Shown: positions 23,842-36,900 of the stretch, one piece after another | Layout of the letters: every line of letters starts with the position of its first letter | Position numbering within the stretch: position 1 is the stretch's first letter | Source: Carposina sasakii | Lineage: Eukaryota > Arthropoda > Insecta > Lepidoptera > Carposinidae | Length of the DNA: 64,000 bases | Assembly: GCA_014607495.2 (NCBI GenBank) | Contig: CP053171.1 | Location: forward strand, 620,001-684,000 | Direction of reading: 5' to 3' | Made by a program: the position numbers and the translations under genes | The notes under the pieces: generated by a model | The model's input: only the letters and a program-made list of their open reading frames with translations | Told to the model about the DNA's origin: nothing | Databases searched by the model: none

Positions 23842-23855
23842 TATCTTAAATTATC

Positions 23856-24750
23856 CTCATTATCATTAATGGTTAACTCAAACTTCAATCAATGTATTTA
23901 TTTGCTCTTAATAAAATATGTGTAGAGAGAGACACATGTTTTCACAATGAGTACTACATATTTCGTCATGTCTGACATGCAAATTCTTCTCAATCATACT
24001 CAATAATTTAAAAAATAATTATATGTCATAGAAAGTATAACCATCCATCTTTCACCCAAGAGAAGACTGTTACGATACCACCATGCATTAAAACGTCACA
24101 ATCCCATATTAAATGTATTCAAAATTCAAAAATTCAAAATTCAAAATCATTTATTCGACATGAAAGCATTAACAACTTGTTTGTCGATTGTCTAATTATA
24201 TGGACTTTCTATGTCGCACCCAAAATGAAATCGCTACCAAACAAAAAAGGAGGTGAATTTAAACAACCCAAAAATAAATAAATCGCAAAGCTTTTGCTTT
24301 GCAACGGTCACCACCCCAAGGTGCGATTTGTTACGGTCTGTCAGGCATAAGTTAGCGATTCGGGGCTTAATAGCCACCAACGTGGAGCTAATAAGAGTTA
24401 AGGTCGCCTAAAGACGAAATCCAGGAGAGCTGCTACACAGTTCTCCTTTATGGCAAAACCAACATTAGGTATGACACACCGCATGATTCTACTATTACTG
24501 TTACACTATCTCAGTGAAGTGTCACTGCTTGGAAGAAGAAATAGCAAGAAAACTCCCAGCGACACAGTCAAAACTAAGTAACATATTAACAAAAAATATA
24601 TTCTCGCATTCATTCTCTCAGGCGATAAGCTAGCAACTTGCCACTGGCTAAGCTAAACGTGACCGTGAGGTCTCCTTCATCATCCTGCAATTCTGGCTAC
24701 CCCAGTTCGAGAACACAAACTATAATAATGTAACTGTACTATCTCTCCAG
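23856..24750. other. Upstream intron of Oamb
   Basis: Includes aaattcaaaattcaaaatca near 24125, a LINE-tail-like sequence. No upstream Oamb exon was found here. Confidence 0.5.
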
Positions 24751-24987
24751 GTATGGATCTTCGGCAACGTCTGGTGCTCCGTATGGCTTGCAGTCGACGT
24801 CTGGATGTGCACCGCTTCCATCCTGAACCTCTGCGCCATCTCCCTGGACCGCTACGTGGCCGTCACCAGGCCAGTCAGCTACCCCAGCATCATGAGTCGG
24901 AGAAGGGCTAAGGCGTTGATCGCTGGTCTCTGGGTGCTGTCTTTTGTGATCTGCTTCCCGCCGCTTGTTGGATGGAAAGATCAGAAG
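24751..24987 (+). CDS. Oamb: Oamb exon: TM3 to TM4
   Basis: A 79-codon, phase 0-0 exon. The acceptor is a pyrimidine run ending ctctccag and the donor is GTGAGT. It encodes TM3 with the amine-binding Asp (DVWMC), the DRY motif, the second cytoplasmic loop and TM4 ([15 protein letters not shown]). Reading past the donor meets a stop after about 22 codons, so splicing is required. Confidence 0.88.
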
Positions 24988-27900
24988 GTGAGTGGTGATG
25001 TAAATTTTTGTGGGAAAGAACTACTATCCCAAAGGAAAAAGAGTACACTTTAGTTTTTCTTGAAATTGAACTATGAATACAGAAAATTAAATTAAAGCTG
25101 AACCAGTAGTTTCTGAGGTAAGTGCATCCAAACAAACTTTTCTGATTTATTATCATACATACATACATCTGTTCCCAAAAGAATTGGGCAGAACTGCAGC
25201 ATCATAGATAGATAGATGAGATTCTCCATTGTACTACAAATATTTATACAAGGGCGAGCTTAATGCCTTCCATGGCATTCTTTACCAAGTAACCTGGTTA
25301 CTTTATCATAATTTATTCCATTGAAGGAAAACATAAGAATTCATAGATAGATAGGTAAAATTCTTTATTGTACTACAAAAAACATTCTGTATAAGGCAAG
25401 CTTAATATCTTGCTGGACATTCTCTACCATCTATCCTGACCGAATTCATGACCTAAGAACATACTTATAAATCAAATAATTTTGTTCGAGAGGTAATCAT
25501 CTGTATTAGTGCTATTATTTACCATGTGGTAATGGTCCAATTTGACAAGTGCATCTCATTCTCAAGTACGGCTCACCTACCACCTGACTCTCTCTGTTAA
25601 CCCTCGAATCTGAATCCATCTTACGCTTTTGCAGGCAGAAGACCCTGAAGCACCACTGAATCCCCCCTGCGAGTGGACCTGTGAGCTTACCAACGATGCT
25701 GGTTACGTGGTCTACTCCGCACTGGGGTCTTTCTACATCCCCATGTTCGTTATGCTGTTCTTCTACTGGAGAATCTACAAGGCTGCTGTGAGGACTACTA
25801 AGGCCATTAACCAGGGATTTAGGACTACTAAAGGTATTTTTGATTACATTATAAAGAGCTCCAGTATCGCGTTTTTCTATAGTGCTAAGCCAGCGTAAGC
25901 AAAATATTTATTGTTATATATATCGAGTATATGGTCGATTTCCGCAGTCACACTTAAGCCTCGAGCACACCGGATGCGTATGCGTGAACGTAAGCGTAGA
26001 CGTACACGTACCTCTGAGTTTAATGTATAGAACTGTCACCGCTTGACGTCTATGCTTACGTCTACGCATACGCATTCGGTCTGCCCGTTCCTATACAGTT
26101 CCATACATTACAACTCAGAGGTACGTGTACGTCTACGCTTACGTGCACGCATACGCATCCGGTGTGCTCGAGACTACGTAAAATTAGTCCTACCTATCCT
26201 TTTCTCTCTTTGCCATTTATGTTAGGAACGGAGAGAGATAGACCTGACTAAGATTAGGTTTAGGTTTAAGTGTGACTGCCGGAATCGACCCTAGTTTAAG
26301 TTAAACATTGTCCAATTTTGACAGTATTTAAACAATTGACGCGATTTTAATAATACCATTCCCTTGTTAATATTTTTCGGGAACGTGAACCTATGATCTC
26401 TGACTCAGAAGACATAGTCACTACCATCTTCGCTAACCCGATTATCAAACATTTTATTTATTTTATGAGGTAGGTACAGTTCGTATAGCTATAATAATGC
26501 CCTGCAAAACCGTTTTGATAGTTTGACTGCAGGAATGCAGTAATTTTTTAACATTTACTTTGATACATATAGTGAGTACTGTGTTAAGCTTATGTGTCAT
26601 TAATTTCATTATACATGTTTTTACTTGCACAACTATACATTGTACCTTATAGGATATACGAGGGTTAAGTTAAACCGCAAAAGCTTATAATCGGAATTAA
26701 CAAATCTCACAAAATCCCATAAACATATAAAGACAATAGCATAACCCAAGAAAATCCCATTTATCTCGCGAAAGTCACAATGTCATTTAAATCTTATTAG
26801 GCCCTCTGGTGACATGTCCTAAGCGTGACGCGGGTCACAAATTCCGTCAGAAGCGAGTCATGGCGTTGACGAAAAAAGGGGTCCACAGGATGTAGCAGAA
26901 GGGAGTATAGGGGATAGGTTCTTTATGGTGGGCTATTTTTATAGCTTTTCGCTTAACATACCCTCTTTGTTACATCCTGTATACCTATGTCTACAAGATT
27001 AGGTGTCTAGTGGCAAGAAAAGGTCTGCCCGTTTATAAGTAAATTGGAGGGACTAATTAACACTACTTAAATTAAAACTATAGTATTTTGTGGCCAAAGC
27101 CTCATTTACGTGATACCATTTTCTTGACTGTTTCAATTTTACTGAGGCAATAAATAACTGTTAAACTAAATTCAGTGATTGCTAATGAATAAACAAGAAA
27201 ATATTATCAGGTAAATGGGCCTTTATAGTAAGCTTAACAACTCCATTTCTCAAATGAATATCCTGCGTTTAGATATGTTGCCACTTGTGAGGATGAATGT
27301 GGTTTTGAGAGATCATTAGTAACCAATTTTATCTGCACGCAACATAACTTCGTGCTAATCCAGAGTGGGTAAAATTTTGAATAAATACGGCTTTGTTAGC
27401 TGTGTTTCCGCCTTGTACAGTCTTCATCAGATTTAGGTATACCTTGAATATATCTTTGAAGGAACATTTGTTTATTGTGAGTATTGTAAACTGTGTGTAC
27501 ACAGATTTGGTTACTGGTTGAGGCAAAGTTTTGTTCGTTAATTATTTACTGTTGTCTCAGCAAAACATAGCGCAATCCATTCGACTCGAATGGTCTTGAT
27601 GTTATCGCGATATACAGGGTATAACAGAGGGGTACATTGCTAAATATGCATTGTATATAGGCAGAGAATCTATCCACATAATTTGAGACTCAAAATAAAA
27701 CGTTTCATTTTTCAATATCGAATCGATTCCCGGTTGTTAGATCTGTGTCTGAAAATTGGCGGTAGGTCATTCTTGTCACGTGTGAGTTTGTAGGCTACCT
27801 GGTAAAATTTGGGTATGTACACTTCCGTTCAATCGCTTTAGAGAAAATGGACATGACTGAATGTATTTATGTATATAAGGTCTACCAAAAAGTAGTTATT

Positions 27901-30900
27901 ATCTTTCTAGGACGTGTCCGTTACTAAATAATATAACCTTTAATTAAAATTTTTTTTAATTAATTTAATTAATTAACTCGAGTGGGAGTCGGGTCTGTGA
28001 CTTCAGGCTCTACCATCCCCCAATATCGGCACCCTCCTAGACCTTTCTATATATATAGACTTTCCGCATTGCGACCTCCCTCCGTTTAGGTGCACCATGC
28101 AACGTCCTCCATCGCTGCCGCTGTGGCGATGTCGTCGACCAACAAGGCCACCATGGCCTCTCATGTATGAGAAGCGCTGGCCACATATCCCGCCACGCCA
28201 ATTTAAATGACGTCATTCGCCGGGCTCATTCCACCGCCGGGGCACCATCAGTACTAGAACCTGTTGGCCTGGTGCGCTACGATGGCAAGAGACCGGAGAC
28301 CCGACGCACCTCGTGCCTTGGAAGATGGGGCGCTCTCTGGTGTGGGACGCAACCTGCGTTGACACCTTAGCAGTGTCCCATCTCCCAGGCACAACAATCA
28401 AAAGTGGCTCTGCGGCCAATGCAGCTGAAAACCTCAAACGACGCATATACGCAAACCTCAGTGGTGACTACCTATTTGAGCCGTTTGGGGTTGAAACCAT
28501 GGGGCCATGGGGTCCAGGAGCCTACAACCTTTTTAAGGATATTTCAAAAAGGTTGGTCGAGGCATCTCATGACCTCATTTTTAAGCCTCGCTATCCAGCG
28601 GGGCAACGCTGCCAGCCTTTTGGGCACATTGCCAGCGGTGGAGGACTTGCAAGGAGTCTTCTATTTGTAAATTTTATTTTATTTTGTAGCTCTAGTTTTT
28701 TTTACGTAGGTTTAGTTATTATTGTAAATAATTATAGATAAATAAATGATCCTATTCAGTTAAAAAAAATTAACTCGCTAGTTTTTGAGAAAACATTAAA
28801 ATAAACTTCAATCTTTTAATATAAAAAAATCATGCTGTAGTTGGCGCGGCGCATCAAATACGCCGACAGAGAATAACGGACGTGTGTGTGTGCAACCTTC
28901 ATGATGAGTGCCTGTTTTAGTGTTAATGTAGACGTGGCAGCGCGGGGGCAGTGGCCTAAGTTTACTGTGCGTGTGTCGTTGTGTGAGTTTACGTCACGGT
29001 AATACAGGATCTTTGAGAAAAATATTAAAAGTTTTGTATGACATAATAAAAAACTAAACTAGCGTCAATATTTTCTTTAAAATATTCACATTATATTTCT
29101 CGCGTATGATTATGCCATATCCCAAAAGATCGTCACTACTTCTAGTTAGACCTTATATGTATCTAAATAAATAGAATTCATTAGTATTACAGATTAATCA
29201 TTATACTTTGATACACGGTGATGCTGTACTTTATTATATGTTCGATATAGAAAAGGTAGTAGCTATACTTCGAAACCCTTATTAACAAACACGCGATTCC
29301 CTGATTCAGGGTACAAAGCTTATTTGTTAACCTACACACACCAATTTTGGATCGAATGAAAATTGTAGGTATCCCGTGATTGATAGGGTAGCCATGTTGT
29401 TGTTCAAGATTAATAGTAGAGCATGTTTGTTTTGTACTATGTAAGGGGTACTTATGTGCAAAAACAAATAAAACCTGCACAGGTTTATAAATTAACAACA
29501 AAAGTCAATCCTAAAAGGAACAAGTATTCTTAGTCAGAAATATATTTTACCGTTTTGTTCTTATCTTTTCCTGTTCTCGTGGGAATTTTGGAAAATTCTT
29601 TCTTTTCCAACACAACCAAGTTGATCCGTCATTCAGGACAAAACATTTTATTTGTATAGATGTTATTATTAATTGTCTATATATGCCATAGAGGAAAGAT
29701 CTATACAATATACATATAAAATGCTTTGTCATACCTCAATACCCGAGGAGGGATGGCTTCAGACAGGCAGCCGGTCGTAAAACAGACGCCAAATCCTTGG
29801 CAACATGAGTTAAAAGAAGACATCTTGCGTCGACCCCATAAATATATGGGTTAAAGGCAGGAAGATGATTATGATGATTAGCGGTTTACTGTTCTTATTG
29901 ATCGATGCTTATAGAAAACTTAGCGGAACTTGAAGTAGAACGGAACAGGTTGCGGCGATTAATCAAAAACTGTAATAAAAGATGTTGCCGAGTATTGTTT
30001 TAATAGGCAATCTTATATTGAGCTCAATGTGGGAATGTTCATATAAAAGCTTTTAAGGGAGGTGTTAGCAATAAATATAAATATTCCCACACTTCATAAC
30101 ACTTTAACCTAGTCTCACACTAAGGTCCCTAACTCCCTAAGATTTTATGTCGTAGGTACAACGCAACGGTACATAATCCCAACAAATACCTACTCGTAAA
30201 TATTATACAGGATATTTTTTGGTCGTCAACGTTCCCGAAAACTACGGAATCTCCTCATCATCACAATCATTTTTCTCCATAGAAGCATACCTGGATAATG
30301 TCTGGTTCCCAAGATATTAAGGTCCAAAGTTGATTAAATAGACTGCGTTTTTCTGCATAAATTAGACGCGCGTAGCAAGGTTTTTTTTACGAGAAATAAT
30401 TAATATCCGTTTATGAAAAAACTACAATATAAATTTCGCCCGATCAAGTAATTAAATAGTTTTTTTGTCAAAAAAAATTATATCGTCTCCCAGCATTTTT
30501 TTGGCATAATCCAACTTTATTTGATGTATAGAGTACGTACCCTTCGTTAAGGGTGGCAACGAAAAAACATCCTGTATAGGTAATGTGAAAGTAAATTTCT
30601 TTGTTTGTAACCTTATTTACTCAACTAATAATTAAAATGTTGTATAAATACATGGGCAGGACACATCGCGGGCGTCGGTTGGATGCAGGCTGCTTTCGAC
30701 CGGTCGGAGTGGAGGTTGTTGGGGGAGGCCTATGTCCAACAGTGGACTTCTCAGGGCTGTAAATGATGATGATGATAAATACATAAAGTTCGGAGTACGG
30801 AGAAGGATACTCGTATAGGCTATATTTTGTAGTCCACGCAGACGAAATCGCCGGCAATAGCTAGTTGTAATACATAAAGTTGAAGGTAGTGTTATGAATT

Positions 30901-33900
30901 TGAACGTTCGTTAGTCTTTTACACAATAACTACTAAACCGATTTTGATGAAATGCAGTTATGAACATAATAAATTAAAATAAAACATATGCTATAAAGTT
31001 TACGCGGGCAAAATCGTGGGCGACAGCTAGTGACCCACAATTTTTTCAGGCCGAATATAATTAGGGGGAGAAAAGAAAATTGGGGCCGTCGACCTTTCAG
31101 ATTTAATGATGTATTGAAGGGGTTTCTACCCCTTTAATGGGGTGATTCAAATCCGTGGCCGGAACGACATCAATTATTTGGTTTTCAAAAGGCTTAATAG
31201 TATGCTATTTAACTTAATGCGGTTAAATCGAATTGTTCAATTAGTCATTAATGCAGTTTCTGACTCCTGTAGATGATGGTATGAATAAAATCTATTGACT
31301 GTCGATTACCTACGATTACGTTTTTGTTAGTTGCAGAAAATTTGTAATAACACTTAGGTTGTCTTTCCGCCAGCACCCGTATGATGAATTTGGTGAGAGC
31401 GAGATGTCTCACTTTTAAAAGTCAAATTCACAGAGCTATTAATAACTGGATAAACTAAGTGGATGTACTTTGCATGTAAAAAATAGACTTAAGAATTAGA
31501 ATAGACACTCGTTCTCGAGTCAAGACTGAATGAATTAGAGCTGATAGAAGTGGTTTGCAATCCCTTTTTACACACCAAGTAGAAACACTTGCTTTGTCTA
31601 GTTATTACTTAGCTCTGTGGATTTGACGTTTGTGAGACATCTCGCTCTCACCAAATTCATCATACCGGTGCTGGAGGACCGCGCTATTGTTAAACATATT
31701 TGCCAAAACTAAACCATTTGTGCGGATCTTTTACGGATCTACTTACCTTATTCATCTTAAATTTATAGATGAAATTCTTTAAATATGTGATTAGATAGCA
31801 ATAAAATAATGTTAAAAAAAGGGTGGGTGTGACAGCCAGGCAAATAATCATATACTGAACGTACTATTGTTTTGATAAAGGACAGTGTTAAATACTCGCA
31901 GGAAATGTATTTTTAATTTGATTATTCGCCATAATCTCATGTTTTCTTTCTGCGCCAATTGTATCGGGTGACCCTGTGACTAGTTAAATGGGCTTATTGG
32001 TTATTGTTTAAACATTTATGTTTTTTTTTTTTGGATCACTTGTGAGTCTCCTTTGGAGTTGATCAGTTAATTGAACTTTACTGAGCGCAATTCTTTTTTT
32101 GAAAATTATACATATAAGTATTATGTAAAAATGTTGTTTTTAAGTCATTATCTAAGACTGACTTAAACGATCACTATTTTCCATTTCAAAAAATATTAAA
32201 AAGTCGCAAAATTTTGGAATTTTCGTGCGAAAATTTTCAGTGATTTTTGCCTCAGAATCATGGTCTGAATTTCTGAATTCGGTATATCAATATTTGCCTG
32301 GCTGTCACTTTCACCCTGTATATTTGGCTCCTTTATGTTGCAAACTTAACAGTAGTAAGTTACCATATCTATAAAATATAACTCAAAGGTGCTCAATCAA
32401 CTATCTTCTTAATGAGATCGATATTAATATCTCAGAGATCGCCTTTTATTAAGAAAACAAAACTTACCGCACCGACACCGACTGCGTACGAAAGTTAAGA
32501 TCCGTATCCGTATCTGTATCCGCATTCAGATCCGTATCCGCGGATATACATTTTAACGTTCCGGCACATTACTAATCTGCACCCATCTAGACATATTACG
32601 CCTGTGCTAAGCGCTGACGTAGTTTTCAGCTACATAAAACTACACTCTAAAACCCATTTGTGTTTAACGTTTCATTGTTTAATAGCTCGTTATAAAACTG
32701 ACGGTAAATATAGATGCACTTGAACGCATCTGCTATTTGTCTGCTCCATTTTTGTGTGATTAATGAGAACAATTAATTGCTATAATGGCGTTCAGAAAAT
32801 CCTGAAGATGAAACTAACTACATAATGATAAAACTCATACCTGTCCTGTAAAATTACAATTTCATTTAGTGCCCACTTCAAAGTTGCGGGGGTAAGTTCA
32901 TTTTAAAAATGTGAAATTAATTGGGAATATTGTCTTCTTACCTATTATGCTCAGTTCAACACAAAACTAGGTTATAAGGAATGTATTAATTATGTCTACC
33001 TACTTCATTCAAGCCTCGCATGCATTTCAAACTGTGCAACATGACGCTTATCAACAACGTAAAAGAGTCTCGGAGACATTGATGTGACATACTTTGTACA
33101 CTACTCTATATAGGTACATACAGGGTGTTTTTTTGTGGCCACCTTTAACGAAGGGTACGTATTCTATACATGAAATAAAGTAAGTTTATGCCAAAAAAAA
33201 TGCTGGGATTTTTTTTTTTTTAATTTTAAATTCCTTGATCGTGCGAAATTTATAGTGTCTAGTGTTTATGTTAGTTTTTTTATAGACAGATATTAATTAT
33301 TTTTCGTGAAAAAATCCTGCTACGCGCGTCTATGTGCATTTATGCAGAAAAACGCAGTCTATTTACTTAACTTTGGACCCTAATATTTTGGAAACCAGAC
33401 ACTTCCCAGGTATGCTTCCATGGAAAAAAATGATCGTGATGATGAGGAGATTCCGTAGTTTTCGGGAACGTTGACGACCAAAAATCATTCTGTATATGCT
33501 CACTCTCAGAGCGGGAGCAAACATGTCCCGTGTCATGTAAAATTTGCTGGGCAATGCAACGTTACAGCATGCTAAATTGCTTGTTGCGCGTCAAGTTTCC
33601 CCTAGAGTATCCAAGCCTTCGTCGTCTTCACATGCCCTTAATCGACATACCCTGATGATCTATATATATTTTATTATACCAGGTAAAGGCATGGGTAGCA
33701 GGTTCGACGACAATCGTCTGACGCTGCGTATCCACCGTGGCAGGGGCTCCGCCAGACCTCATGGCTCGCCTCTGTCTACCGCTTCCAACCATTCTACTAG
33801 TACTTCTTTGAGTGCATCTCCTGAGAGATTGAGAAGGTAAGTCAACAGCAAATATAGGTATCGTTTTTTATTGTATGAACCTATCACGGCACAGACAAAC

Positions 33901-36900
33901 TACGTATAGACTACGTGTAACAAAAGGAGTAGGTATATTAAGCGAGATCGTCTTCAGCCTATTGTAGTCCACTGCGTCCCCCAGGGCACGCCACAAGGCT
34001 ACTGCCACAGGGGGGTTTTGCCCACAGTTACCTGAGCAGGCGGGTTGGTGATCGCAGTGTGATTTTCAGAGTCTGTTGTCAGCACGGTACGATACCCACG
34101 GGCAGGCATGGAGTGGTACAAACTCTACTCTGTCGGCACCACGCGGGAAAGGGGTTAAGCGAGATGCTATGGCTAAATTAGCCCATTATAGAAAACCTTT
34201 TCACAAAATTTGAGACTCGAAATCACATTTTCACTATAAATAATTCCTAAACAACTCAGGAAAGTAAATGCAATCTTGAAAAAAGATTCACATTTTAAAA
34301 AAACATTTTAAATGTGATCCCAAAATGAGCTGCCATTAAGTCCAAAATCACGAATAAGATCCTACAAGGAAGTTAAGATGATGATGATGATGATGATGAA
34401 TTATAAACTATCAGTGACAAGTTGCTAGCTCAACGCCCCTGAGTTACTTACTCGACGTGCGGAAGAAGAGATGCAGCTGATGTATGACGCATAAGCGGAA
34501 GAAACATCGCTTCGCATATTCATAAAGTTTCCATTCCTTGACTATACTTCCACTATTTCAGACATTCCAGCGCTCGTCGTCAGCACGAGAAGGTCAAAAT
34601 TTCCGTCTCGTATCCATCATCAGAACAGATATGTCCAGCTCTGGAGAACTCCCGATCACCGAGTCGATCACCCAGCCCATCGTTATACTGCGTGCATTAT
34701 GAAAGGGATGGACGTGAGCTGACTGAAAGCAGGCTTAGAGTCAGGTCGTCCCACCATTTGGCTCCAGGACCTCTTTATGATGAGTTTGATGATAATAAGC
34801 CGAGGACTAGAAGAATGGGGAAGAGGAATATAAAAGCTCAGGTATTTTGGCATGTTTTATGTTTCTAACTTAGGGACTAAATAATTGAATTGAGTAGCTT
34901 GTAGTAATGTGGAGGTCTTACGGCAATTATTCAATCATTATCCTTTCATTTTGGCTCTGCCGCAGTCATGAAATATGATGATTTGTCGCTTACTTCCTTT
35001 AGCTTTTAAGTATGTAAGAGCGCTGCGACTCGGACACCTTGTGCTGACGTAGCTATTATGTTTTACTAGTTTTAAGTAAATGTATGATCAGACAATAAAC
35101 GGAGTTCGAACTAAGAAGATGTGTCTTGCTTAACCACTAATATAACAAAGAATACCACATGGCGACCCTGTGCCATAAAAAGAACCTGAAGAAATGAATT
35201 ATTGAAGTAAGAAGAAAACCAAGAAAAATAAAACTACATACGAAATGGGCTCATCGTACTCAAAAGATGAAGTCGTCATAGCGCAAGATGCAAACGGAGT
35301 AGCATCTGCCAACTTACAAATGCAACAGAGACTCGTCCATTCCAACTACGTCATCCAAACCCTCGTAATCGTCGCAGTAACCTTAATCTTCGCTGCGATA
35401 GTCTACTACATCATCAAGAAGTACCGGAAAAATACTGTGCGCACATAGAGGCGCGAATTAAATGCTCTCTCTCTCTCGACAACTTATCACGCCTACCAAA
35501 CAACAATTGAGAAGATTCAAAAGAGAAGAAAGAAACGAGCGGTGTCCAGGGTTTTCCCGGCCCACAGAGTCCAGGGGATAAACCCGGCCAATGTACGAGC
35601 GGTGTCCAGGGTTTTCCCGGCCCACTGAGTCCAGGGGATAAACCCGGCCAATGAACGAGCGGTGTCCAGAATCCAGGGTCATCGCGGTCTACGTAGTCCT
35701 AGCAACATCCAACACAACTGCGGATCAGTCTGCCAGCCGTGACTCCTAGCAAGTAGGAAACCCCAGGACAATATGCAGCCGTCAATATTGGTATTTTTTG
35801 ACTCCACTTATTTTATGTAAGTTAATTTTATTCATATTTTTCTTATACGTTTTAACTATAATTACTTTATTTTTTTACTGTTGTTATGATTAAAGAATTA
35901 ACTAGCCTATTTGAGCTTTTGTCTAGTATAAGAACATATTTAGTTAAGTTAGGACCAAGCCGTAGATGTACACATTTAGGCTTAAAGAAACAAGAAGAAG
36001 CTCAAATCGCGTATAGTAGATTGAATAGTTATTTGCACGCTGTCCAATTACAGATAGAAAATTCTGAAATATCTACAGAGGATACATTTAGAGTAAATAA
36101 GTTGATAGGAGATATTCATATCTTATATAATTCTATTTTGATGCTAGCTAATTTAGAAAGCACGATGGACGGTGATAGTAAATTTGACTTACGAACGGCA
36201 ATTTCTTTGCTTCCCGTGATGACTGGTCAAGAAAGTGTGACTAAGCAGTTAATAGACGGAATAGAGTTGTATACAAAAATGATAAATGAAGCCAGTAAAC
36301 CACTTTTAATAGAATTTATCTTGAAAACTAGATTGTCTGAAGGGGGTAAGTTGCGTATGAAATCTTCATATGCTTCAGTAACATATTTAATAACAGATAT
36401 GAGACAATATTTGCTTCCCAAAAAATCAAATGTGTGTCTTCAGTCTCAATTGCAAAGGTCTACACAAGGTAATAGGTCTATACAGGCCTTTGGCTCTGAG
36501 TTAGAAGACTTATTTGTTAATCTTACTATAAGCCAAGCTGACGGAGATGTTAATAAGTTTGAAGTATTGCGTCCTATTAACGAGCGCATTGCTATAAAGC
36601 GCTTTGTGGATGGTTTAAAAGACCAGAGGTTAAGTATCATCTCAGCTTCGAAAACGTTTAATAGCTTGCCAGAGGCTATTCGGTCGGCATTAGATGAGCA
36701 GTCCATGTGCACCGAAGACCATCAGGTTTTTAGAATGCGAGAAAGTTATAGGCAAAATATGCCTATACATAATAATAATAATAACCGGGGTTTCAGACGC
36801 TCGCATAATTACGGGTACAAAAATAGGTCATTTAATAATTCTACCTATAATAATAAAAATGGCTCAAATAATTTTACTGGAAATGCATATCGCAGCTATT

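Noticed and set aside
25955..26172. Loop inversion in foldback element D relative to 4786-5002
   Set aside because: Because the arms are symmetric, simple insertion in the opposite orientation explains it.
35458..35682. Minus-strand frame with repeated [19 protein letters not shown]
   Set aside because: It is only the translation of the 60-bp tandem repeats; the periodicity (multiple of three) keeps it open.
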